Assembly: GCF_021172165.1 (NCBI RefSeq)
Contig: NZ_CP089096.1
Span: 2,418,001-2,482,000, forward strand
Length of the DNA stretch: 64,000 nt
Direction of reading: 5' to 3'
Source of the DNA: Flavobacterium channae
GTDB lineage: Bacteria; Bacteroidota; Bacteroidia; Flavobacteriales; Flavobacteriaceae
Part shown: in pieces, positions 55,852 to 62,734 of the stretch
Layout of the letters: each line of letters begins with the position of its first letter
Position numbering within the stretch: the stretch's first letter is position 1
The notes under the pieces: generated by a model
What the model saw: only the letters and a program-made list of their open reading frames with translations
The model's database searches: none
Told to the model about the DNA's origin: nothing
Translations under genes and position numbers: made by a program

Positions 55852-56274
55852 ATGAAAAAATACATTTTACTCTTTTTAATTCCTTTATTTTTTGGGTGCG
55901 AAAAAGAAAGTTTTCAAAACAACAATCCTTATCTTCCAAACTATGGATTTAATTTGAATATTAATATGAATTTACCACAATATAGCTCTTTACAATTTCC
56001 AAGTAATGCTGTTTATATTAGCAGTGCGGGAGTTGGAGTTAGAGGAATTTTTGTGTTTAACACAGGAAGTGGTTATGTAGCTTTTGATGCTGCTTGTCCT
56101 AATCAAGCTTTAAGTTCTTGTTCAACTATGACATTAAGCGGTATTGAAGCTATTTGCCCTTGTGATAACGCAAGATATAGTTTGTTTTCTGGTCAGGCAC
56201 AAGGAATGCAATATTCAATGAAACAATATCGAGTAGAGCAATTAGACGCGCTCTCGCTACGAGTTTACAACTAA
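55852..56274 (+). CDS. Rieske-like lipoprotein without the histidine ligands
   Basis: A 140-residue lipoprotein with a signal ending in GC at Cys16. The mature part follows the Rieske cluster-binding layout, with FDAACPNQALSSCSTMTLSG and EAICPCDNARYSLFSG about 20 residues apart. In a true Rieske protein each loop has Cys-x-His. Here the positions read CPN and CPCDN, with no histidine in either loop, so a normal [2Fe-2S] cluster cannot form. The four cysteines could form disulfides or bind another metal. It is a single-gene unit facing the TonB receptor and shares a terminator with it. Confidence 0.75.
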   Translation: MKKYILLFLIPLFFGCEKESFQNNNPYLPNYGFNLNINMNLPQYSSLQFPSNAVYISSAGVGVRGIFVFNTGSGYVAFDAACPNQALSSCSTMTLSGIEAICPCDNARYSLFSGQAQGMQYSMKQYRVEQLDALSLRVYN

Positions 56275-56275
56275 C

Positions 56276-56312
56276 AAAAAAGCCTGAAAAAATTATTTTT
56301 TCAGGCTTTTTT
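56276..56312. terminator. Bidirectional terminator between the Rieske-like and TonB genes
   Basis: A 17-bp perfect stem (core GCCTGAAAAAA and its complement) around a 3-nt loop, with A6 and T7 flanks, lies between two converging genes. Confidence 0.9.
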
Positions 56313-56330
56313 TAACTTAACTTAATTTAA

Positions 56331-58517
56331 CTAAAATTTTAAGGTTGCTCCAACTAAGAAATTAATCCCAGCTTGCGGATAGTAACCTGTTCCTTCAATA
56401 GTAACTGGAGTTGGGCCTGACCAAGTATCGTCATACGTATAGAAATAGCCATTAGACTCATATTCTATATCAAAAATATTATTTACTAAACCAGAAAACA
56501 CAATCGACTTAATACCTTTATTGATTTTCCAATCATACGAAACATTAAAATCGTTTATGAAATAACCATCTAATTTTGACTTGTCCGAATCAATATTCCC
56601 CATATATTGTTCACCTACCATTTTAGATAATAACGAAAGTTGTAATCCTTTAACTGGTAAGAAAGTAAATCTATTTCCAAAGATAAAATTAGGTGAATAC
56701 GCAATATTTGTATTTCCTAAATTTTGAACTACACCATCTCTCTGAAAATAAAAGTCTTCATTTTTATTTTGACTAATCGTAACATTTGGATTTAATATTA
56801 ACTTATCTGTTAATACAATTGTAGATTCTACTTCTAAACCTAATCGGTAACTTTTTCCACTATTTGTGAAAATTGGAGAACCCACATCGTTTAAGGCTCC
56901 TGTCATTACCAACTGATTATTGTATCTCATGTAAAATGCATTTGCGTACAATTTCACATTTTTAGTGTTGTATTTCCAACCCAATTCATAATCAAATAAA
57001 CGTTCTGGTTTAATTGCTCCACTTTCGTAATCGTCGCGTCTTGGTTCTTTGTTTGCAACTCCAAAATAACCATAAAAAGCATTCTTTTCATCCAATTGAA
57101 AATTCAAACCTGCTTTTGGATTGAAAAATCGGAACGTATCATTAACATCGTCAAATTTTACGCTTGTTGCATTATAAAAAACCATTCTATATTGTAAATC
57201 GGCAAACAAATTTAACTTACTTGTAATATTGTAAGATGCTTTTGTATACACATTCATATCGTCTTTGTTTCCATAATTATCATAGTAACGATTTGGCGCT
57301 GGAATGTAGTTAGGTGTCCAAACTACTTCTCCATAATGCAATCCTAAATAACGATTGGCTGCACCACCAAACAATAAATCTAATTGTGATGTTTTGTAAT
57401 TTAAAGAGAATGTTGCTCCAAAAAAATCATTATCTAACCAACGCTTTCTTACTAAATCTGAAATAGAATTACCATTAAAAGCTGGTAAATTATAATCAGT
57501 TAAATCTTCGTCTTCTTTATATTGTTCGAAATAACCTTTTCCAATTGTGTAGTGTAATGCAGCATTTGAAATCCATTTTTCAGACCACTTTTCTGTCCAA
57601 TGTAATTGGAAATGATTTTGCCAATAATTATCGGTTTCATTATCATAAAACTGCATATCACCATTATCATCAAAGTACATCCCTGCTGGATTAAAAGTTC
57701 TATCACCATCTAAATCTTCTATCCCGTACCAAGCTTGATAGGTTTTTTCTTTTCCTCCAAATGCTAAAAGCTTGATTAAAGTAGATTCTTTCACATAATT
57801 AGCATTAAAGAAATAACCAAACATATTAGAAGTTGCTCTATCAATAAAACCATCAGAAGCAACATTTGAAACTCTTGCATTTAATTCGAAATTATTATGC
57901 AAACCCGTTCCAAAAGATAATGTGTGCTTTCTTGTATTAAAACTTCCGAAAGAATTGGCAACCTCAGCATATGCTTTTTCTTGATACGATTTGGTTTCCA
58001 TGTTCAAACTCGCACCAAATGCACCAGCACCATTTGTAGATGTTCCAACACCTCTTTGCAACTGAACACTTTCTAATGAAGATGCAAAATCAGGTAAATT
58101 AACAAAGAAAGTCCCTTGACTTTCACTATCGTTAAAAGGGACACCATTTAATGTTACGTTAATACGAGAACCATCGGAACCACGCACGCGCATGTAAGTG
58201 TAACCAACTCCGTTACCAGCATCGGTAGTGCTAACAACAGAAGGCAAATATTGCATTAAAACTGGAACATCTTGACCCAAATTTCTTGGAGCAATTTCTT
58301 CTTTTGAAACGTTAGTGTAAGTAATTGGATTTTTGTCTTTCGCTCTAACAGACGAAACAGTAACTTCTTTTAATTCGGTTACTTTAGTAGTGTCTTTCTG
58401 AGTTTCTTGAGAATAAGACACAAAAGGTAAAAGGCAAAAGGTAAAAGGTAAAAGAAAACTAAAATAGTTATTCTTTGTTTTTGGCAATAAGCCCTCTTTT
58501 TTGAATAAAGTTTTCAT
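56331..58517 (-). CDS. TonB-dependent outer-membrane receptor under TPP riboswitch control (probable thiamin receptor)
   Basis: A 728-residue outer-membrane receptor: signal peptide, plug domain (VTVSSVRAKDKNPITYTNVS near the start is the TonB-box region, then NLGQDVPVLMQYLPSVVSTT and YMRVRGSDGSRINVTLNGVP), and a 22-strand barrel ending in GINFLVGATLKF with the terminal Phe. The upstream message carries a TPP riboswitch, which in Bacteroidota marks thiamin receptors, so thiamin or a related compound is the likely ligand. The core of its signal peptide is encoded by 7-bp repeats. Its start codon lies in a short hairpin. Confidence 0.88.
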   Translation of the reverse strand: MKTLFKKEGLLPKTKNNYFSFLLPFTFCLLPFVSYSQETQKDTTKVTELKEVTVSSVRAKDKNPITYTNVSKEEIAPRNLGQDVPVLMQYLPSVVSTTDAGNGVGYTYMRVRGSDGSRINVTLNGVPFNDSESQGTFFVNLPDFASSLESVQLQRGVGTSTNGAGAFGASLNMETKSYQEKAYAEVANSFGSFNTRKHTLSFGTGLHNNFELNARVSNVASDGFIDRATSNMFGYFFNANYVKESTLIKLLAFGGKEKTYQAWYGIEDLDGDRTFNPAGMYFDDNGDMQFYDNETDNYWQNHFQLHWTEKWSEKWISNAALHYTIGKGYFEQYKEDEDLTDYNLPAFNGNSISDLVRKRWLDNDFFGATFSLNYKTSQLDLLFGGAANRYLGLHYGEVVWTPNYIPAPNRYYDNYGNKDDMNVYTKASYNITSKLNLFADLQYRMVFYNATSVKFDDVNDTFRFFNPKAGLNFQLDEKNAFYGYFGVANKEPRRDDYESGAIKPERLFDYELGWKYNTKNVKLYANAFYMRYNNQLVMTGALNDVGSPIFTNSGKSYRLGLEVESTIVLTDKLILNPNVTISQNKNEDFYFQRDGVVQNLGNTNIAYSPNFIFGNRFTFLPVKGLQLSLLSKMVGEQYMGNIDSDKSKLDGYFINDFNVSYDWKINKGIKSIVFSGLVNNIFDIEYESNGYFYTYDDTWSGPTPVTIEGTGYYPQAGINFLVGATLKF
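58422..58456 (-). repeat. 7-bp tandem repeat encoding the signal peptide core of the TonB receptor
   Basis: Plus-strand units AAAAGGT, AAAAGGC, AAAAGGT, AAAAGGT, AAAAGAA in exact register. On the coding strand these give the hydrophobic segment FLLPFTFCLLPF, so a period of three 7-mers appears as LLPF repeated every seven residues. Confidence 0.85.
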
Positions 58518-58536
58518 TCGTAAAATAAATACGAAT
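58516..58536 (-). promoter_or_regulatory. Hairpin that includes the start codon of the TonB receptor
   Basis: A perfect 7-bp inverted repeat (ATTCGTA and TACGAAT, 7-nt loop) on the message includes the first two bases of the ATG. It could block initiation and may be part of the riboswitch output. Confidence 0.55.
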
Positions 58537-58621
58537 AAAAGGGGTAATTATTCCTTGTTTAAAAATTAAATATTGATACTCGCGAGAATAAAAGCACACT
58601 TTGGCCTTCAATGTCTTTTTT

Positions 58622-58701
58622 TCTCTATTTCCTTGGCAGCATTACCCGCCCAGGTTCTATGGGTATGATCTCAGCTCGATATTTTGAGCACCCCTTTGAG
58701 A
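58622..58701 (-). promoter_or_regulatory. TPP (thiamin pyrophosphate) riboswitch
   Basis: On the minus strand the THI-box elements occur in order: AAAGGGGTGC, then GAGCTGAGATCATACCC, then AGAACCTGGGCGGGTAATGC and CCAAGGAAA. The P1 ends TCTC and GAGA pair. The arrangement matches the TPP aptamer, with P3 formed by GCTC and GAGC. It lies about 105 nt before the TonB receptor ATG. The aptamer's AAAGGGGT is exactly complementary to ACCCCTTT at 58538-58545, 21 nt before the start codon, a possible switch. Confidence 0.95.
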
Positions 58702-58706
58702 CGCGG

Positions 58707-58714
58707 CAAAGATA
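58707..58714 (-). promoter_or_regulatory. Putative -7 box of the riboswitch transcript
   Basis: The minus strand reads TATCTTTG, an exact TAnnTTTG match, ending 5 nt before the P1 stem of the riboswitch, so the message would start almost at the aptamer. A TTG lies about 21 nt upstream. Confidence 0.6.
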
Positions 58715-58748
58715 GGACTCTTTATTTCAAACTTCCAAGTTTAAAGAA

Positions 58749-59150
58749 TTAAAAGTTTGTTTTTTTTCTGTTTTGTTTTAAAACACTCATTACTTTTTTT
58801 GAATTAAGGCGTTTTTCTTTAACAGCTCTAGGAATTTTTGTTTCTTTTCTTTCTTTTTGAACCTTTAGTGCATTTTCTAATAACTTAAAACACTTCTTAA
58901 TGACTTTTTCCTTGTTCTTAAGTTGGCTTCTATCTTCTTCGCTAGTTAAAATTAAAATTCCATCTTGCTTAAGTTTTGTAGCAATTTTTGTTTGCAGCAA
59001 CACTTTTTCATCCTCAGATAATCCTTTAGAATTAGCCAAATCGAAATTAAGCACCACTTTTGAAGATACTTTATTGACGTTCTGTCCGCCAGCTCCGCTA
59101 CTTCTTACCGCTTTGAAAGTAAACTCGGATTGTAAAATAGTTTTATCCAT
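58749..59150 (-). CDS. arfB: Ribosome rescue hydrolase ArfB (YaeJ)
   Basis: ArfB enters stalled ribosomes and releases the peptide. The 133-residue protein has the catalytic GGQ in RSSGAGGQNVNKVSSKVVLN near residue 22 and the basic C-terminal tail (RKETKIPRAVKEKRLNSKKV) that lies in the empty mRNA channel. It lacks the codon-recognition domains of release factors, as expected for ArfB. Its start overlaps the end of the DUF4301 gene by 8 nt; it is the last gene of a five-gene unit. I see no clear terminator before the thiamin receptor promoter. Confidence 0.95.
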   Translation of the reverse strand: MDKTILQSEFTFKAVRSSGAGGQNVNKVSSKVVLNFDLANSKGLSEDEKVLLQTKIATKLKQDGILILTSEEDRSQLKNKEKVIKKCFKLLENALKVQKERKETKIPRAVKEKRLNSKKVMSVLKQNRKKTNF

Positions 59151-60678
59151 TATCTGGTTGATGAGCCGATTTTAATAAATCGTTTACAGTTTTAACAGGA
59201 TTAAAAGTTTCTAACGGCACCTCAACAAATATAGTTGTCCATTTTGCCATGGCACCATTCCATAAACCTGGAAGTTCAAAAGCTTTAATTGGTTTGCCAT
59301 ATTTCGTTTTTTCAGTAATAAAAGCGGCATTATGATCAATAAAATTTACTAAATCAAATTTTTCGCCTTTAAAGTTTTTAACCCCACAAACAATATCCAC
59401 AGGATTAAAATGAGTTGCTTCTTTAACTATGCTTTTTTGAGATTTATTATTCATGTCAATTTGAGATGTCTCAACAATTTGCAAAGTCAATCTGCCTTTT
59501 TCGTCTTGAACCCAAAACGGTCCACCACCAGGCTCACCTTCATTTTTAACCATTCCACAAACGCGAATTGGACGATTTAAAACTTTTATCAAGTACTCAA
59601 TTTTATAAGCTGTTTGAAAGAAATTAAACTCTTCAGGTAACGGAAATGAACATTTATTTTCTGCAAAATCTTTTATCTCGTTGATTTCAGATTCCGTAAC
59701 ATTTCCTTCTGATAATTTTTTTAAATATTCGAATATTAGATATTGCATTCGAATTAAAACACCGCCTAAGACCTTCTTATAAGTTGCAATTATATCGACA
59801 TGGTTTTGAGATACATTATCAATATTTTTAATGAAAATAATGTCTGATTGAATCGAGTTTAAATTATCTATCAAAGCTCCGTGTCCGCCTGGTCTAAAAA
59901 ACAATTGATTGTCTTCAATTCTAAATGGCGAATTATCTTCATTAACCGCTAAAGTATCAGACGATTGATTTTGATATGAAAAACTAACTTCACATTCTGG
60001 AAATTGATTGGTAATTTTAGTAAAATCAGCTAGAAATTCTTCTGTAATTGTGAAGTGAATTTTTGTTTTTTGATTTTCCTTTTTGAAAAAATGAGCTTCA
60101 AAAATATTTTCTTCGATTGGAGTTGTAATTTTTTCGCCCTTTACATGAAAAGGTAATATCCCTTTTGGTTTGTTTGCAAAATCCAATCCTTCCTTGCTTA
60201 GAAGCGTTTTAATTAAAAAATAATGCTTATTATCACTTGATAATGAGTAATAATTTGGATATAATTGAATTGTTCTTTGTTTTAATTCTCTATAAAACGG
60301 AAAATTCTTCAAACCAAAAATAAAAATAGAAACGTCTTTAGCATTCTTTTTATTGATGTAACCGTTGATAGTGTCGTTTTCAAAATCAAATTCATTTAAA
60401 AATTCATTCAGAAACTTAAACATACGCGTTGCAGCACCAGAAGCTGGAATAAATTTTTCAATCGTGTATTGATTTTTATATTTATCAAAATAATCAACAA
60501 ACGAATCGATTTCTTCTTTAGAAAATTGCCAAATTCCATCATTAATGGTAGCCGATTTTACTAAATTTATTTTAGGAATTCCTTGAATAAAAAAATCCAA
60601 CTGTTGTTGCACTTTTTCTAATGAATTTCCTCTTTCCGTAATGTATTTTATATCTTGTTCTGTAAATATTTTTTCCAT
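59143..60678 (-). CDS. DUF4301 family protein
   Basis: A 511-residue cytoplasmic protein of the Bacteroidota DUF4301 family. Conserved stretches are KFIPASGAATRMFKFLNEF near residue 95, LFFRPGGHGALIDNLN near 265, VCGMVKNEGEPGGGPFWVQD near 380 and LPGLWNGAMAKWTTIFVEVP near the end. The Gly-rich ASGAATRMF resembles the nucleotide-binding loop of sugar nucleotidyltransferases, so a nucleotidyltransferase-like fold is likely. Its role is not known. It overlaps pnuC by 31 nt at its start and arfB by 8 nt at its end. Confidence 0.85.
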   Translation of the reverse strand: MEKIFTEQDIKYITERGNSLEKVQQQLDFFIQGIPKINLVKSATINDGIWQFSKEEIDSFVDYFDKYKNQYTIEKFIPASGAATRMFKFLNEFLNEFDFENDTINGYINKKNAKDVSIFIFGLKNFPFYRELKQRTIQLYPNYYSLSSDNKHYFLIKTLLSKEGLDFANKPKGILPFHVKGEKITTPIEENIFEAHFFKKENQKTKIHFTITEEFLADFTKITNQFPECEVSFSYQNQSSDTLAVNEDNSPFRIEDNQLFFRPGGHGALIDNLNSIQSDIIFIKNIDNVSQNHVDIIATYKKVLGGVLIRMQYLIFEYLKKLSEGNVTESEINEIKDFAENKCSFPLPEEFNFFQTAYKIEYLIKVLNRPIRVCGMVKNEGEPGGGPFWVQDEKGRLTLQIVETSQIDMNNKSQKSIVKEATHFNPVDIVCGVKNFKGEKFDLVNFIDHNAAFITEKTKYGKPIKAFELPGLWNGAMAKWTTIFVEVPLETFNPVKTVNDLLKSAHQPDNG

Positions 60679-61262
60679 TCTAAATAACCGTAAATAGCAA
60701 TAATTGTAAATACAAAAAATTGCATACTAGAAAACGTTAACCCTTTATAGAAATACAAAGGAACTGAAATAATATCGGCAACAATCCAAATTATCCAGTT
60801 TTCAATTTTTCTTTTGGCCATGAGCCACATCCCCACAAAAAACAAACCTGTTGTAAATGTGTCTACATATGCTGTCCAATCTGTAAATTTATCAAAAAAA
60901 TGGTAAATAAAGGCTACAAAAATCAAAGTTCCGATAAAAATCAAGCTGGAAATAAAAAAGTCTTTCTTTTTCATTACTGAAATAGGAAACTCCTCTACTC
61001 CATTTTTCTTTCTTGTCCACAAATACCAGCCTAGAATACTCATTATGGAATAATAAATATTAATGATTAAATCACCATATAATTTCCATTTAAGTAATAT
61101 ATAAACAAAAATAAGTGTACTTACTAAACCCGTCGGATACACCAAAACATTGTTTTTTTTAGCAAACAAAACACTAATTGTTCCAAACACAACTGCAGTA
61201 AGTTCTAAAAAAATAAAAAGATTAGAGTAATCTTTATACTGAGAAAAAAGAAACTCTATCAT
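60648..61262 (-). CDS. PnuC/PnuT family vitamin transporter
   Basis: A 204-residue membrane protein of the PnuC family with about seven helices. Motifs are FLELTAVVFGTISVLFAKKN near the start, LYGDLIINIYYSIMSILGWY with the family YxxxSxxGWY, and WIIWIVADIISVPLYFYKG, a typical vitamin-binding helix. PnuC proteins carry nicotinamide riboside; PnuT relatives carry thiamin. Because a TPP-riboswitch TonB receptor is encoded about 2 kb downstream on the same strand, a thiamin function is a fair inference. It shares one base with the GGGP synthase stop codon and overlaps DUF4301 by 31 nt. Confidence 0.88.
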   Translation of the reverse strand: MIEFLFSQYKDYSNLFIFLELTAVVFGTISVLFAKKNNVLVYPTGLVSTLIFVYILLKWKLYGDLIINIYYSIMSILGWYLWTRKKNGVEEFPISVMKKKDFFISSLIFIGTLIFVAFIYHFFDKFTDWTAYVDTFTTGLFFVGMWLMAKRKIENWIIWIVADIISVPLYFYKGLTFSSMQFFVFTIIAIYGYLEWKKYLQNKI

Positions 61263-61975
61263 TATAAAAAGAAATTTGGATTGTTTTCAAAAGCTGTCCC
61301 AATCACTACCAAATCGGCACCAGCTTCATGAACTTCTTTTATTTTTTCTAATGAGCGAATTCCTCCGCCAACAATTAGTGGAATATTGATATTTTGAACT
61401 ACAAATTGCACCATTTCTAAAGAAACATGCTTTTCAGCTCCACTTCCTGCTTCTAAATAGATTAGTTTTTTACCTAAAAACTCACCCGCTTTTGCCGTTT
61501 TGTAAGCCAATTCTACATTGCCATACTCAATTGGTTGAGTTTGACTAACTCTTTGCACAGCCGTTTCTTTGCCTCCATCAATTAGTAAATAACCTGTTGG
61601 AATAATTTCCAAATTAGACTTTTCTAAAGCATCAACTGAATTGATATGATGTTCAATTAAATATTCAGGATTTCTACCAGAGAGTAAACTTAAAAACAAA
61701 ATCCCATCAGCTTCATTTGAAATTTGCGAAGGATGACCTGGAAAAATTAAAACTGGTAATTGGGTTTTAGTTTTTATAATTGCAATAAGCTCATCTAAAT
61801 GCGTTCCACTAAAAGTGCTTCCTCCAATAAAAATATGTGTTGCAGGCGAAGAAATGATTTTTTCAGATAAAGTTACTGCAGCTTCAATCGAAACCTTTTC
61901 TGGGTCAATTAAAATAGCTAAAAGTTTTTGATGGTTCTTTTTTGCCCGAAGTATATCTTGATATAAATTTTGCAT
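61262..61975 (-). CDS. Geranylgeranylglyceryl phosphate synthase family protein (PcrB type)
   Basis: The enzyme joins glycerol-1-phosphate to a polyprenyl diphosphate. This 237-residue member has the TIM-barrel motifs LLAILIDPEKVS near residue 20, IFIGGSTFSGTHLDELI, LLSGRNPEYLIEHHI, IYLEAGSGAEKHV and PLIVGGGIRSLEKI with IGTAFENNP at the end. Family members in Flavobacteria have been shown to make geranylgeranylglyceryl phosphate despite the bacterial host, and their physiological product is unclear. The ATG at 61975 (QNLYQDILRAKKNHQ) is chosen over one 9 codons upstream. It is 4 nt after the phosphopantetheinyl transferase. Confidence 0.9.
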   Translation of the reverse strand: MQNLYQDILRAKKNHQKLLAILIDPEKVSIEAAVTLSEKIISSPATHIFIGGSTFSGTHLDELIAIIKTKTQLPVLIFPGHPSQISNEADGILFLSLLSGRNPEYLIEHHINSVDALEKSNLEIIPTGYLLIDGGKETAVQRVSQTQPIEYGNVELAYKTAKAGEFLGKKLIYLEAGSGAEKHVSLEMVQFVVQNINIPLIVGGGIRSLEKIKEVHEAGADLVVIGTAFENNPNFFL

Positions 61976-61979
61976 TTTA

Positions 61980-62606
61980 CTATTTTGGAAAGGCGCACAC
62001 AAAGATATACTCTTCTATGTTATAAAATTGAATTGTAAACTTTTCTATTTGGTTATTAAAATGCAATTCGGCAGAACAGTTGCCTGCTGCTACATCAAAT
62101 TCGTTCTCAAAAATATGCTCTGGAAAACTAATCCCTACTTCATTTTTAATTTTGAATATCGACTCTTTAACTCCCCAAATAACAGTTGCTTTCTGTATTT
62201 TTTCTGTATCAGATAAATTTTCTAAATGCTTCATTTCTAAAAAACGAGGTGCAATTCGCAAAATTTTGTCTTTGCATTTTTCCAAATCAATTCCCATTAA
62301 TGAATCACTAATACAAATACACGAAAATTCATGAGAATGCGAAATAGAAATATGTTTTCCATCATTTAAATGTGGCTTTCCTTGCTCATCATAACTCAAA
62401 TCATAATCAGTATATCCTAAATGTTGCAACAACATTCGCACAGCTAGAAATCCTTTTTGATGACTTTCTGATTTCATTCCTTCATAACGAAACAGCGTTA
62501 CATCTTTCAAAGAAACTGCTCTAAATAAATCAGTTACATCTTCAGAAATTTTCCAAAAGTATGCAGTTGTTGATTCGTTTATGGATATAGCTTTATAAAA
62601 TGGCAT
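61980..62606 (-). CDS. 4'-phosphopantetheinyl transferase, Sfp type
   Basis: The enzyme moves phosphopantetheine from coenzyme A to a carrier protein. The 208-residue protein has the Mg-binding MGIDLEKCKDKILRIAPRF near residue 100 and VIWGVKESIFKIKNEVGISF near 145 with the conserved W-x-x-K-E, and a substrate loop HISISHSHEFSCICISD. It is the first gene of the PPTase-GGGPS-pnuC-DUF4301-arfB unit and diverges from ahcY. No PKS or NRPS genes are nearby, so the carrier protein is not evident; it may serve fatty acid ACP. Confidence 0.9.
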   Translation of the reverse strand: MPFYKAISINESTTAYFWKISEDVTDLFRAVSLKDVTLFRYEGMKSESHQKGFLAVRMLLQHLGYTDYDLSYDEQGKPHLNDGKHISISHSHEFSCICISDSLMGIDLEKCKDKILRIAPRFLEMKHLENLSDTEKIQKATVIWGVKESIFKIKNEVGISFPEHIFENEFDVAAGNCSAELHFNNQIEKFTIQFYNIEEYIFVCAFPK

Positions 62607-62692
62607 TTATATTTTATTGTAATTCAAATAATTAGCAAGATAAACAATTCACAAAATTTTATTTAATATTTAGAAATTAAAAAGTTATGTTG

Positions 62693-62700
62693 TAACTTTG
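62693..62700 (+). promoter_or_regulatory. Putative -7 box of ahcY
   Basis: TAACTTTG matches TAnnTTTG exactly, 34 nt before the ATG. No clear TTTG element at the usual distance. Confidence 0.5.
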
Positions 62701-62734
62701 CAACCTCAAAATTAAAAATTAATTATATATTATA

